NCBI GenBank assembly: GCA_029891385.1
Contig: CM057231.1
Span: 66,914,990-66,978,989 of the forward strand
Source of the DNA: Erythroxylum novogranatense
Lineage: Eukaryota > Streptophyta > Magnoliopsida > Malpighiales > Erythroxylaceae
DNA length: 64,000 nt
Direction of reading: 5' to 3'
The position numbers and the translations under genes were made by a program. This document shows positions 33,118-45,168 of this stretch, piece by piece. The notes under the pieces are model-generated. The model saw nothing but the letters and a program-made list of their open reading frames with translations, was not told the DNA's origin and did no database searches. Positions within the stretch are counted from its first letter, which is position 1; every line of letters starts with the position of its first letter.

Positions 33118-33474
33118 AAAAAAAAACCTCGTGTCTCCTAATCTGCCACTGTCTCAACTCTAAAAAGTCCTGCATCTTCATATCCAAATACTTCTTGGGC
33201 ATGAAATTATCTCGGAAAGCCCTCAGAAAATCAGCCCAAGTCAACACACAAGGCCTGGTGGAACTACCCGGGACAGTCTTCCACCACTGATAAGCTGGAC
33301 CCTGGAGCAAAGAAACAACATAATCGAAGCGCTCCTCAGGGTCACAATCCATCTGATCTAGGACCCGCTCGGTCCTCTCCAACTAACCCTCAGTCTCGGC
33401 GAGGTCTGTTTGCCAGAGAATCGACACCCCTCTTACACGCAGCGATCATACCTCTGTTCCGCCTCATGGAGCCA
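33118..33474 (-). pseudogene. Chromovirus M, partial unit: gag fragment
   Basis: The minus frame reads MERTERVLDQMDCDPEERFD, then SLLQGPAYQWWKTVPG and FLRAFRDNFMPKKYLDMKM. This is the retrotransposon gag core of a chromovirus (WW and FR..F motifs). It is truncated near 33118 by unrelated DNA. At 33475 it is cut by element P, and the rest of its leader lies at 44957-45168. It is a close relative of the gag at 51850-52166. Confidence 0.85.
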
Positions 33475-36400
33475 TCATAGCCCCAAAATTTTTATGTAAT
33501 TAAGCATGATTAGAGTAATTAAGTAAATTATGTTAACATTAATTAACTTGACATTGAGTAATATGAGTTGGCATTAAAGATGTTAGGTAATGAGTTAATG
33601 GAATTAAATGAATTAGTTGGGTTTTAATGAGGTAGGAAAGAAAAGAAAGATAAAATGGGCTTAAAGATAATTGGGCCTAAGTAAGTTGTTGGATAAAGAG
33701 GAAGTAAGGAGGATGTAGAAAAAAATGAAAGAAGAAGGAATTAAATGAAGGCTTGGGCCTTTTGGGCTTAAGTGGATTAGAGAAGAAGTATAAAAGGAGG
33801 AGTTTAAGTGAGTTAGTGTAGGAAGAAGTGAGATTTACGAAATTTAAAGGAGAAGAGGGAGAAGTTTACGTAGAAGAGGAAAGAAAGGAGAAGAAGAAAG
33901 GAGCTTGCTAGGGTTTTGACATTTCCATGAAAGTGAGTGAGTTTTTGAAGAAAGAGAAAGAAGAAAAAGTGAAGAGGAGAGTCTAAGCTTTATTTTGATA
34001 CAAGAAACCCTTGGGTTGAGTAAAGATTCAAGGTAAGTTATGAAATGTAGTTTGAGTTTGGCTTGATTTTATGGTTTAGAAAGCTTAGAAAGAAGATGGG
34101 TTTAGTGATTCTAGGGTTGATTTCATGATTAAGGTTCATTAGGTTTTCAATTTTAGAAACCCTAAATGATGTGAGGTTCTTTCCTTGCCATGAATGAAGG
34201 AGGACAAGAAAGAAGAGAAGAACAAGAAGAGGAACTTCCTTAGGCAAGCTTAAGCAAGGATATAAGGTGAGTTTCACTTTTATCTTTATTTTAGTAATGC
34301 TTAAATATTATCTTAACTAAGGAAAATTAATGTTTTTCCAACTATCTTAGAATGAGCATTGATTGACTTTTGATTGTGTATAAATTGATGGATGATTGCC
34401 ATTAGGTGAGAAATTGATTAGTGCATGACATTGCTTGAAATTGCCATAAATTGGATGGGCATGAATGAGATCATGAAATGTGAGCTAAGCATGAAATGTG
34501 CTTTAAGCATGATCAGCTTTATGGATGCTTGAATATCCATTTTCAAAAATTAGTCACGGACAAGAGAAGTCCAGCTTTTATGCAAGAAATTAAGTGTTAT
34601 GTGGGTTAGTTAAGTCCACCAATAGAGTCACGTGCACGTCGACCAAGATAGCCTTCGCCCATTTGGCCGATTGTGGCATAGGATGTTCCTTTTAGGACTC
34701 TCAACATATGACTACACTTATGTAGCTCATCAAGAACCCGTGGAGTTTTCGAACCATCAACTATGTGTTTACATGTTAGCGTATATTTTGCAAGAATGAG
34801 AATGATATGAAGCATGAACATTATGTTTTGAGATTGATAAATTTCATGAATTGCAGGATTGCATGATTTCTATGCAAGTTGCTAAAAGTATGATTAATGA
34901 AGCAATGTAGCTTATTAGCCTAAATATAAATGTGTCACCCACGGAGCGAAAGCTCACCCCCACCTTCCCGTCCCATCTCCAGGTAAAGATCGGGATCATG
35001 AAGAATGAGCTCAAGGCATACTTCAAGAATTATGTTTTTGATGTATTTCAAGCAAATTGTTGTAAACAATGCTTTAGATGCATTTTAAGAAAAGTGTAGT
35101 ATTCTAGAAGTGTATTTCGAACTATGTTGTAAAAAGGGCTTGAAATGTCCACTAAAGCATTGTAAGCCACTCACTTTGAACGTAAATGAAATGCAAGAAC
35201 GCTAAGTTCAAATGTATTTTGAGAAATCCATGCATGTTTAAGCCAATTGCATCATTATTATAGTTTGGATATGATAGATGATTAAGAGTGTGGCTGTTGC
35301 TTCGAATGGTGTTTGAAGATACCTTAGGGTTTAATCATGTTATATGAGGTTGTATGATGAGTCTTACGCAGGTGGAAGTATTAGGATTGAAAAATTGGAT
35401 AGATGTACTTTCAAGGGAAGAGCTGTCAAATTTTCCAAAATTTGACAGAACTTCACCTCAGATTTTGACCTTCGTAGGACTTGAATTAGATAAATGAGCC
35501 TTCATGAATATTGTAGTAGAAGGTTAGAGCTTTCCAAGGGTATATCGTTTGCTAAATTTGGAGTTCGGAGTTAAAAGATAGAAAAGCAGAAGGAAGGAAA
35601 TTAGAAGATAAAAAGCAGAAGATAGAAATCAGAAGATAGAAATCGGAAGGAAATCGAGAAGATAAAAAGCGAAGGAAGGAAATCGGAAGATAGAAATCGA
35701 AGGAAGGAAATCGAAGATAGAAAAGCGAAGGAAGGAAAGCGAAGATAGAAAAGCGAAGGAAGGAAAGCGTAAGATAGAAATCAAGATAGAAAAGCGTAGG
35801 AAGGAAAGCGAAGATAGAAAAGCGAAGATAGAAAGCGTAAGATAGAAATCGAAGGAAGAAAAGCGAAGGAAGGAAATCGGAAGATAGATATCGAAGGAAG
35901 GAAATCAAGATAGAAAAGGTATGGAAGGAAAGCGAAGATAGAAAGCGATTTATAGAAAACCAGATGATAGAAAGCGACGATAGAAAACCAGATGATAGAA
36001 ATCAGACGATAGAAAACCAGATGATAGAAATCAGACGATAGAAAACCAGATGATAGAAATCAGACGATAGAAAACCAATTGATAGAAATCAGATGATGGG
36101 AAAAATAGGACGCTGCAGAATGTAGGAGATAGAATCAACCTTTGTAGTCTTCATGAGAGTTGTAGATCTAGATGTCTACTTTCGTATGGTGAAAGAACGA
36201 AAGCATTTGGAGCTATAAAATAAAATTTATAGCAAATCGCGCCAAAAGAGTTTCAATCCGATTTCAGAAGTGAGCATGGTCCAATGTTTCGGGCATAATT
36301 CTCTCATACGACCTCCAAATGAGGTGAGGCTTAAACCATTGGATTTATAAGACACATATATTTCACTCCATAAAATTTGGTATCAATTGGAGTTAAATTG

Positions 36401-36782
36401 AGAAAATTTGTCCTAAAACAAGTGAAAGGTCAATTAAGAGGGCATGTTTCGGGTATGAACTCTCTTAGATTTTTGGAGTGTATCTTGAGTTATATGACTC
36501 CGATTAAGGTGATTCTTGCCTCTGTGTGAACGTGAGGCTTTAAGTTACATTGATATGAACAAGTCTAAATGTGATTTTGATGATTAGGTAGTGTACGCTC
36601 ATCACCCTTATGGAACCACAGCATCAAACGCTGCAAAGTAGGGAGCGCAAGCTTTAGGGCTCCGAAATTTTGGGCGCTGGAAACGAGTCCAATAGGTGTG
36701 GAATGTAAGCAAGAGCATGAGCGTTAATGTTAAGGTATAAATAGTTTGAGTTGGGATCCAGTCTCGGGATCGGGTCTTGACA
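33475..36782 (+). repeat. 5' LTR of element P
   Basis: 3.3 kb, ending GGGTCTTGACA. A TATA box (TATAAAA) is at about 33789-33795, only about 315 bp from the LTR start, so most of the LTR is transcribed leader (R-U5). A second TATAAATA is at about 36736. A 540-bp purine-rich minisatellite lies at about 35570-36108. Confidence 0.88.
35570..36108 (+). repeat. Purine-rich minisatellite, 5' LTR of P
   Basis: Short units of the type AAGGAAATCAGAAGATAGA are repeated with variation. Here many units read GCGAAG or TCGAAG where the matching units of the 3' LTR read GCAGAAG or TCAGAAG. The minus strand stays open (Leu/Phe/Ser-rich) only because of the repeat. Confidence 0.85.
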
Positions 36783-36786
36783 TCTC

Positions 36787-36798
36787 TGGTATCAGAGC
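36787..36798 (+). promoter_or_regulatory. Primer-binding site of element P
   Basis: TGGTATCAGAGC, four bases after the LTR end, matches initiator tRNA-Met as in most plant chromoviruses. Confidence 0.85.
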
Positions 36799-36993
36799 AG
36801 CTCTAGGTTTATGATTTCCTAGGAACCCTAGTGGGTAGCCTCAAGAGTAGAGTCAGCATACATCATGTTACATGAGCTTTAAACTTGTTTTAAATACAGA
36901 CATGCATCATTGATTTTGAATTGTTTTACATGATTTGAACTTGTCTTACAAGCATGAGCTAAAGATTTGAAATGTTTTCACTAAAGGAGTAAT

Positions 36994-38180
36994 ATCGCCT
37001 CGAAGAAGAACTCGAGGAGCTCAAGCTCGATCGAGCTCTCGGAGGGAGGTACGGATGAATCCCACATTCCCGGGATGCGGGGACCATCCTGCTTTGATTC
37101 AGAGGCACCGAGTGTGCAGCATGAAGTGCCTCTCAGGCCCCTCCTATGCCTCAAGTAGATCCCCACTCTTTCAGCCTTCGCCAAAGCTTTCATCCATGTC
37201 ATGGGCCAAGGACCTGGCTCGAGATGCCACCTCAGCAGATCGGAGTGGGCGATGACAAGCTCCGGAAGTATGGGGCTGTCGATTTCAGCGGGACTACAAA
37301 TCTCGAGGAGGCAGAAGCATGGTTGAAGAGGACCGAGAGGGTCCTGAGTCAGATGAAGTGCTCAGATGGGGAGAGGGTAGAGTATGCAGCTAGTTTATTG
37401 CAGGGGGATGCACTGCACTGGTGGGAGGCAGTGCCCCGCAGTCAGGTAGTACCTCCAGAGCTGACATGGAAGGAGTTTCTAGAGGTTTTCAGGAGGAAGT
37501 ACTTCTCGAGGGTTTACATCCAAGAGAAGGCCAGGGAGTTTCTGAGCCTCACACAGAGGGAGCAGAGCGTGAGTGAATATGAGCTGAAATTCACTCAACT
37601 GTCTCGATATGCAGCAAATATTGTGGCGACAGGGAGAAGGTGCTGATCCATAATTTCCATGACTATCAGCAGTTGGTAGATGCAGCGCTCCAGGCTGAGA
37701 AGCTGGAGAATATTAAGGCTGAAGTGAGTAGGAAAAGGAAGAACAGAGAGCAATCTTCCAGGAAGGGAGTGAGTGCTCCAGCACCTGGGAGGAGCACCAG
37801 GACCCATCATACTCAGAGTGGCATGGGCAGTAGTGGTCCTGCCAAGAGTCAGCAGTCCAGGGTAATTTCTGAACAGGTCTCTAGTGTGGGAGGCTCAGGG
37901 AAGTCATGGAAGGGCAAGTATCCTCAGTGTGATCAATGCGGAATTTCATCACAGGAGGTGTCTCAAGGGCTTTGGTGGTTGTTTCCATGTGGAGAGAAGG
38001 GCATATGATGAGAGATTGTCCCAGAGGTCGAGAGGAGGTTCCCAAGCTCAAGCTCAGAGGCAGACAGAGACAGTGGGAACCAGGCCAGTTACAGAAGTAG
38101 GCAGTTCTGGAGCAGTCAAGAGGGCTAATCCTGCAGGGAGACCAAGGGCACAGGGTCAGGCGCCAGCTAGAGTATTTGCC
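36994..38180 (+). pseudogene. Element P gag
   Basis: By comparison with Q the gag starts near 36994, where ATGCTGCCTCG of Q reads ATATCGCCTCG, so the start codon appears lost. The frame at 37146-37646 shows the gag core: YGAVDFSGTTNLEEAEAWLK, then LLQGDALHWWEAVP and FLEVFRRKYFSRVYIQEKAR. After a frame change at about 37640 it continues through a Ser/Lys-rich linker (37640-37900). The CCHC region near 37930-38030 (CDQCG, then CFH..GE) is broken by shifts. Gag packages element RNA in intact relatives. Confidence 0.82.
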
Positions 38181-38594
38181 ATGACCAGAGAGGAAGCTGC
38201 AGCTGCTCCTGAAGTTGTGACTGGTATGGCTCAGTTATTTGACTCTCCTGTTTATGTGTTAATTGATACTGGCTCCACACACTCATTTGTTTCCTCAAGT
38301 ATGAATATGCATGCTGTATGTCCTGAGATTATGGACAATTTTTTGGTTGTTAGTACTCCTTTAGGGAGTAAGGTGGTGATCAGTTTGATTTACAAGGATT
38401 GTGAGCTCAGCATCGGTGGTGCTAGACTGGTAGTAGACCTACTACCTCTAGACCTTCAAGGGTTGGATGTCATTTTGGGGATGGATGTCATGGAGAAGTA
38501 TAAGGTGAAGCTAGATTGTAGTTTGAAAGAAGTAGAGTTTGATCTGGGCAATGATCGAAAGTGGTTTTCAAGGGGACGAAGGCTGCCGGTCTGA
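38181..38594 (+). pseudogene. Element P aspartic protease
   Basis: The frame MTREEAAAAPEVVTGMAQLF leads into the active-site motif VLIDTGSTHSFVSSS and later LDVILGMDVMEKYKVKLDC, the flap and second conserved region. This is a complete chromovirus protease domain, nearly identical to that of Q. It runs into the degraded reverse-transcriptase region at about 38570. Confidence 0.88.
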
Positions 38595-39699
38595 GGATCA
38601 TTTCGGCTATGTTAGCGACAATATGATGAGCCAGGGTGTGAGGCCTTTTGGCGCATGTAGTGGATTCGAAGTGAATGTGGGCGATTAGAAGATTATCAGG
38701 TTGTGAGGGAGTTTCCTGATGTATTCCCAGAAGAATTACCAGGGTTGCCGCCGGAGGGAAATTGAGTTCAAATTGATTTGATTCCCGGAACCGCGCCAAT
38801 CTCGATACCACCATCTGAGATGGCTCCAGTTGAGTTAAGGGGCTTAAGGAGCAGTTAGAGGAGTTGTGGGAGAAGCAGTTTATCAGGCCAAGTTCATCAC
38901 CTTGGGAAGCGCCGATTCTATTTGTTAAGAAGAAGGATGGGACATGGCGCGTGTATAGATTACGAGAAGCTTAACAAGGTGACGATTAGAACAGATATCC
39001 TTTACCTAGGATAGATGATCTGCTTGATCATTGCAGGAGCAAGGGTCTTTCAAGATCAACCTCGGATCGAGTTATCATCAACTCCGAATCGTGAGTCGAT
39101 GTTAACAAGACGACTTCGGGACCCACTACGGGCACTACGAGTTCAGGGTCATGCCATTCGGACTGACCAATGCTCCAATTGCATTCATGGACCTTATGAA
39201 TAGGGTTTTTCGGAGTTCTTAGATCGGTTTATCATAGTGTTCATTGATGACATTCGTCTATTCTAAGGATGAAGGAGAGCATGAAAGATCTCGGGATAGT
39301 ATTACGAGATTGAGAGAGCGGAGTCAGATGCCAAATTTAGCAAGTGTGAATTTTAGGCTGCGTGAAGTAGTTTTCCTTGGACATGTGATTTCCAAAGAAA
39401 GGAATTCATGTTGATCCGAGAAAAGTGGAAGCGAGAGTGAATTGGCAAGAGCCTAAGACGGTAAAAGAGGTACGGAGTTTTCGGGCTGGCAGGATATTCT
39501 GAAGGTTTGTGGAAGGATTCTCGATAATAGCCCCTATGACTAAGTCATTAAGGAAGAATCAGCATTTATCCGGAATGAGGATTGCCAGTGAGTTTTGAGG
39601 AGCTTAAGCGGTGGTTAACTAGTGCTCCCATTTTAATCACCGCCTGATGGAGATCGGGGTATCTGATATCTGATGATGCTTCGAGGAGAGGCTTAGGTT
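38595..39699 (+). pseudogene. Element P reverse transcriptase, heavily frameshifted
   Basis: All reverse-transcriptase blocks can be found at nucleotide level: the [14 protein letters not shown] block near 38880, the [12 protein letters not shown] block near 38930, the [10 protein letters not shown] block near 39148, the FIDD box near 39240 and the [13 protein letters not shown] block near 39370. No frame stays open for more than 60 codons. Missing bases occur about every 30-60 bases, often where Q has CAG or CTG. The box VFIDDI is followed by a shift. Confidence 0.8.
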
Positions 39700-40121
39700 G
39701 TGTGTTAATGAAGAATGACAAAGTGATAGCCTATGCTTCACGACAGTTGAAGCCATATGAGTTGAATTATCCGAATCATGATCTGGAATTGGCAGAAGTG
39801 ATTTTTGCCTTAAAGATATGGAGACACTATCTGTATGGGGTTCAGACAAGGGTTTTCACGGATCACAAAAGTCTTAAGTACATCATGAGCCAGAAAGAAC
39901 TGAATCTGAGGCAGTGAAGATGGTTAGAGTTGCTCAAGGACTATGACCTGATGATAGAGTATCATCCAGGCAAGGCTAATGTAGTGGCGGATGCATTGAG
40001 TAGGAAGTCATCGATAGCTTATGTTCAGGCAGTTTACTTGCCTCTATTGGAGCAAATGGCCAAGCTTAAGATAAGTCTAAAACAGGATCACCAGATTGTA
40101 TTCTTGCTCAATTCAAAGTGA
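39700..40121 (+). pseudogene. Element P RNase H
   Basis: Two adjacent frames read [39 protein letters not shown] and [20 protein letters not shown], then after a TGA (39916-39918) [20 protein letters not shown]. These are the chromovirus RNase H motifs. In Q the TGA position is an Arg codon. Confidence 0.85.
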
Positions 40122-40509
40122 GGCCGATACTTAGAGAGAAAGTTAAGGAGTTGCGGGGAGCGGGATGCGAATCGAGTAAGCCGTGAGGAAATCTGAGAAT
40201 GGTAAGCGATCAAGTGGTAGTGAGAGATGATGGGCTAATGGTAGTCGGAAGCAGGTTATGTATCCCGAATGATAAATTAGTTAAGGATGAGATCATGGAT
40301 GAGGAACACAATCGCCTTATTCCATGCACCTGAGCACCAGAATGTCTGACAGATTTGAAGGAACATTTCGGTGGAAAGGCATGAAGAGGGATGTAGCGAG
40401 TATGTGAGCGGATGTCTAGTGTGTCGATGAAGTCAAGGCTGAACACGAGGCACCTTCAGGCATGTTGCAGCCATTGTCCATTCCTTAATGGAAGTGGCAA
40501 AGGATCACA
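40122..40509 (+). pseudogene. Element P integrase zinc-binding region, broken
   Basis: Nucleotide similarity to Q (62809-63200) is clear, but small deletions destroy the HHCC reading. Fragments such as the ones for LMVVGNRLCIPND and the KAEHQ region can be aligned by eye. Confidence 0.7.
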
Positions 40510-41265
40510 ATGGATTTTCTGATGAGTTTGCCGAGGACCAGCAAGAAGCATGATGCCATTTGGGTTATTGTTGATCGGTTGACCAAGTCAACCCATTTTC
40601 TGGCAATTAGGCAAACAGATTCCTTGCAAGTTTTAGCAAAGAAATACATTGATAAAGTGGTAAGGTTGCATGGAGTTCCGGATTCTATAGTATCCGACAG
40701 GGATCCTAGATTCACCTCGAGATTTTGGGGAAGTCTGCAGGAAGCATTAGGAACTAAATTGAATTTCAGCACAACATTTCATCCTCAGACGGATGGTCAG
40801 TCTGAGAGGACAATCCAGACTCTAGAGGGGATGCTTAGAGCATGTGTCATGGACTTCAGAGGAGCATGGGATGATCATTTGCCGTTGGTCGAATTTGCTT
40901 ACAACAATTCGTACCATTCGAGCATACAGATGGCTCCTTATGAAGCCCTTTATGGCAGAAGATGCAGGACTCCGATATGCTGGGATGAGGAAGGTGAGAG
41001 GAAGCTAGTGGGACCAGAGTTGGTCCAGATGACAGTTGAGAAAGTGGAGGTAATCAAACAGCGACTTAAGGCCGCCCAGGACAGAATGAAAAGCTATGCC
41101 GATGCTAACAGAAAAGAAATGGATTATGCAGTGGGTGACAAGGTGTTCCTCAAGACATCTCCATGGAAGGGAGTTATGAGATTGACGCAAGAAAGGAAGT
41201 TAAGCCCTCGATATGTGGGTCCGTATGAAATTCTAGAGAGGATCGGGCCGTTAGCTTCTGATTAG
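40510..41265 (+). pseudogene. Element P integrase catalytic core
   Basis: The 251-residue frame is open and has the DDE triad: Asp in MDFLMSLPRTSKKHD, Asp in SIVSDRDPRFTSRFWG and Glu in DGQSERTIQTLEGML. The region MAPYEALYGRRCRTPICWDE and the GPYE motif [18 protein letters not shown] follow. It starts at an internal Met, and the zinc-binding part upstream is broken. Confidence 0.9.
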
Positions 41266-41267
41266 CA

Positions 41268-41560
41268 TTGCCTTCAGAGTTGTCTCAGATCCACGACGTT
41301 TTTTATGTTTCTATGTTGAGAAGGTACAGATCAGATCCTTCTCACATAATTCAGACCTCAGAGGTTCAGCTGAGTGATGATCTGAGCTATGAGGAGATGC
41401 CGATGGCGATTCTAGATAGCAAGGAGAAAGTTCTCGAAACAAGACGATTCAACTAGTTAAAGTCCTTTGGAGAAATCATGCGATTGAAGAGGCGACGTGG
41501 GAACCCTGGATGCAATGAAGGAGAAGTATCCACACCTCTTCAATGAGTCGGTAAGAATTT
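41268..41560 (+). pseudogene. Element P chromodomain-type integrase tail
   Basis: The frame LSQIHDVFYVSMLRRYRSDP leads to YEEMPMAILDSKEKVL and then shifts at 41435 (CTCGAAAC). In the next frame the sequence continues QLVKVLWRNHAIEEATWEP and a KYPHLF-like end. This is the chromodomain of Tekay-type chromoviruses, which tethers integration to heterochromatin marks. Adding one base at the shift would restore the frame, which I note only as a diagnosis. Confidence 0.82.
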
Positions 41561-41576
41561 CGAGGACGAAATTTTT

Positions 41577-41588
41577 AAGGGGGAGAAA
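41577..41588 (+). promoter_or_regulatory. Polypurine tract of element P
   Basis: AAGGGGGAGAAA directly before the 3' LTR start TGTTAGCCC. Confidence 0.85.
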
Positions 41589-44500
41589 TGTTAGCCCAAA
41601 ATTTTTATGTAATTAAGCATGATTAGAGTAATTAAGTAAATTATGTTAACATTAATTAACTTGACATTGAGTAATATGAGTTGGCATTAAAGATGTTAGG
41701 TAATGAGTTAATGGAATTAAATGAATTAGTTGGGTTTTAATGAGGTAGGAAAGCAAAGAAAGATAAAATGGGCTTAAAGATAATTGGGCCTAAGTAAGTT
41801 GTAGGATAAAGAGGAAGTAAGGAGGATGTAGAAAAAAATGAAAGAAGAAGGAATTAAATGAAGGCTTGGGCCTTTTGGGCTTAAGTGGATTAGAGAAGAA
41901 GTATAAAAGGAGGAGTTTAAGTGAGTTAGTGTAGGAAGAAGTGAGATTTACGAAATTTAAAGGAGAAGAGGGAGAAGTTTACGTAGAAGAGGAAAGAAAG
42001 GAGAAGAAGAAAGGAGCTTGCTAGGGTTTTGACATTTCCATGAAAGTGAGTGAGTTTTGAAGAAAGAGCAAGAAGAAAAGTGAAGAGGAGAGTCTAAGCT
42101 TTATTTTGATACAAGAAACCCTTGGGTTGAGTAAAGATTCAAGGTAAGTTATGAAATGTAGTTTGAGTTTGGCTTGATTTTATGGTTTAGAAAGCTTAGA
42201 AAGAAGATGGGTTTAGTGATTCTAGGGTTGATTTCATGATTAAGGTTCATTAGGTTTTCAATTTTAGAAACCCTAAATGATGTGAGGTTCTTTCCTTGCC
42301 ATGAATGAAGGAGGACAAGAAAGAAGAGGAGAACAAGAAGAGGAACTTCCTTAGGCAAGCTTAAGCAAGGATATAAGGTGGGTTTCACTTTTATCTTTAT
42401 TTTAGTAATGCTTAAATATTATCTTAACTAAGGAAAATTAATGTTTTTCCAACTATCTTAGAATGAGCATTGATTGACTTTTGATTGTGTATAAATTGAT
42501 GGATGATTGCCATTAGGTGAGAAATTGATTAGTGCATGACATTGCTTGAAATTGCCATAAATTGGATGAGCATGAATGAGATCATGAAATGTGAGCTAAG
42601 CATGAAATGTGCTTTAAGCATGATCAGCTTTATGGATGCTTGAATATTCATTTTCAGAAAATTAGTCAGCGGACAAGAGAAGTCCAGCTTTTATGCATGA
42701 AATTAAGTGTTATGTGGGTTAGTTAAGTCCACCAGCAGAGTCACGTGCACGTCGACTAGTATAGCCTTCGCTGGCGATTGTGGCATAGGATGTTCCTTTT
42801 AGGACTCCTCGACATATGACTACACTTATGTAGCTCATCAAGAACTCTGTGGACTTTTCAACCATCACTATGTATTTACATGTTAGCGTATATTTTGCAA
42901 GAATGAGAATGATATGAAGCATGAACATTATGTTTTGAGATTGATAAATTTCATGAATTGCAGGATTGCATGATTTCTATGCAAGTTGCTAAAAGTATGA
43001 TTAATGAAGCAATGTAGCTTATTAGCCTAAATATAAATGTGTCACCCACGGAGCGAAAGCTCACCCCCACCTTCCCGTCCCATCTCCAAGTAAAGATCGG
43101 GATCATGAAGAATGACTCAAGGCATACTCCAAGAATTATGTTTTTGATGTATTTCAAGCAAATTGTTGTAAACAATGCTTTAGATGCATTTTAAGAAAAG
43201 TGTAGTATTCTGGAAGTGTATTTCGAACTATGTTGTAAAAAGGGCTTGAAATGTCCACTAAAGCATTGTAAGCCACTCACTTTGAACGTAAATGAAATGC
43301 AAGAACGCTAAGTTCAAATGTATTTTGAGAAATCCATGCATGTTCAAGCCAATTGCATCATTATTATAGTTTGGATATGATAGATGATTAAGAGTGTGGC
43401 TGTTGCTTCGAATGGTGTTTGAAGATACCTTAGGGTTTAATCATGTTATATGAGGTTGTATGATGAGTCTTACGCAGGTGGAAGTATTAGGATTGAAAAA
43501 TTGGATAGATGTACTTTCAAGGGAAGAGCTGTCAAATTTCCCAAAATATGACAGAACTTCGCCTCAGATTTTGACCTTCGTAGGACTTGAATTAGATAAA
43601 TGAGCCTTCATGAATATTGTAGTAGAAGGTTAGAGCTTTCCAAGGGTATATCGTTTGCTAAATTTGGAGTTCGGAGTTAAAAGATAGAAAAGCAGAAGGA
43701 AGGAAATCAGAAGATAAAAAGCAGAAGATAGAAATCAGAAGATAGAAATCAGAAGGAAGGAAATCAGAAGATAAAAAGCAGAAAGAAGGAAATCAGAAGA
43801 TAGAAATCAGAATGAAGGAAATCAGAAGATAGAAAAGCAGAAGGAAGGAAAGCAGAAGATAGAAATCAGAAGATAGAAAAGCAGAAGGAAGGAAAGCAGA
43901 AGATAGAAATCAGAAATTAGAAAAGCAGAAGGAAGGAAAGCAGAAGATAGAAAAGCAGAAGATAGAAAGCAGAAGATAGAAATCAGAAGGAAGAAAAGCA
44001 TAAGGAAGGAAATCAGAAGATAGATATCAAAAGGAAGGAAATCAGAAGATAGAAAAGCAGAAGGAAGGAAAACAGAAGATAGAAAGCAGACGATAGAAAA
44101 CCAAATGATAGAAAGCAGACGATAGAAAACCAGATGATAGAAATCAGACGATAGAAAACCAGATGATAGAAATCAGACGATAGAAAACCAGATGATAGAA
44201 ACCAGACGATAGAAAACCAGATGATAGAAATCAAACGATAGAAAACCAGATGATAGAAATCAGATGATGGGAAAAATAGGACGCTGCAGAATGTAGGAGA
44301 TAGAATCAGCCTTTGTAGTCTTCATGAGAGTTGTAGATCTAGATGTCTACTTTCGTATGGTGAAAGAACGAAAGCATTTGGAGCTATAGATTAAAATTTA
44401 TAGCAAATCGCGCCAAAAGAGTTTCAAACCGATTTCAGAAGTGAGCATGGTCCAATGTTTCGGGCATAATTCTCTCATACGACCTCCAAATGAGGTGAGG

Positions 44501-44956
44501 CTTGAACCATTGGATTTATAAGACACATATCTTTCACTCCATAAAATTTGGTATCAATTGGAGTTAAATTGAGAAACTTTGTCCTAAAACAAGTGAAAGG
44601 TCAATTAAGAGGGCATGTTTCGGGTATGAACTCTCTTAGATTTTTGGAGTGTATCTTGAGTTATATGACTCCGATTAAGGTGATTCTTGCCTCTGTGTGA
44701 ACGTGAGGCCTTAAGCTACATTGATATGAACAAGTCTAAATGTGATTTTGATGATTAGGTAGTGTACGCTCATCACCCTTATGGAACCACAAAGATCAAA
44801 CGCATTTGAAAGTAGAGAGCGCAAGCTTTAGGGCTCCGAAATTTTGGGCGCTGGAAACGGGTCCAATAGGTGTGGAATGTAAGCAAGAGCATGAGCGTTA
44901 ATGTTAAGGTATAAATAGTTTGAGTTGGGATACGGTCTCGGGATCGGGTCTTGACA
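41589..44956 (+). repeat. 3' LTR of element P
   Basis: 3.37 kb, TGTTAGCCC...GGGTCTTGACA. It matches the 5' LTR closely outside the minisatellite. TATAAAA is at 41902-41908. The minisatellite (about 43678-44275) has regular CAGAAG-type units. Confidence 0.9.
43678..44275 (+). repeat. Purine-rich minisatellite, 3' LTR of P
   Basis: Units such as GAAGGAAATCAGAAGATAG form two blocks: one AAGG-rich (to about 44080) and one of the AAACCAGATGATAGAAATC type (44090-44270). It is slightly longer than in the 5' LTR. Confidence 0.85.
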
Positions 44957-45168
44957 ACTACCGGAGGCTGCTCCTCAAACATCGGCACAGAAGACTCCCT
45001 ACTCGCTCCGACTGATACTTGGTCAGCTGGTTGATCAACTTGATCACCAAAAATGGATGACCTACAATAAAGTCACAAATTTGATCAATTTCTGGCTTTC
45101 CTTACGAAATTCAAGCCTAAAATATACTATGCCCAAAAGATGCCAAACCATGCTCTGATACCACCTAA
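44957..45168 (-). pseudogene. Chromovirus M, partial unit: gag start and leader
   Basis: This is the second part of the partial unit interrupted by element P. It holds the primer-binding site (GCTCTGATACCA at 45152-45163, minus) next to the LTR end at 45169, then the leader and the start of gag. The same order is seen at 52160-52375. Confidence 0.8.

Larger units (their letters stand above)
33475..44956 (+). mobile_element. Chromovirus element P (Tekay/Del-like), full length
   Basis: Two long LTRs (33475-36782 and 41589-44956) flank gag, protease, reverse transcriptase, RNase H, integrase and a chromodomain-like tail. The primer-binding site TGGTATCAGAGC (36787-36798) and the purine tract AAGGGGGAGAAA before the 3' LTR support full length. 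LTRs over 3 kb, the domain order and the chromodomain fit the Tekay (Del) lineage. It lies inside the gag of the minus-strand unit M. The 5' end reads TCATAG where the 3' LTR has TGTTAG, so it is worn, and I find no clean target duplication. Gag (37146-38008), protease and integrase core are largely open. The stretch 38580-40470 is full of small deletions. Confidence 0.9.

Noticed and set aside
33475..33480. Target duplication for element P
   Set aside because: Left flank AGCCA and right flank ACTAC do not match, and the 5' LTR tip is mutated, so no duplication is claimed.
35552..35908. Minus-strand 118-residue Phe/Leu/Ser-rich frame (and 44013-44234)
   Set aside because: It is the reverse reading of the purine minisatellite in the LTRs of P. 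Its openness comes from the repeat, and the two LTR copies do not keep the same frame.
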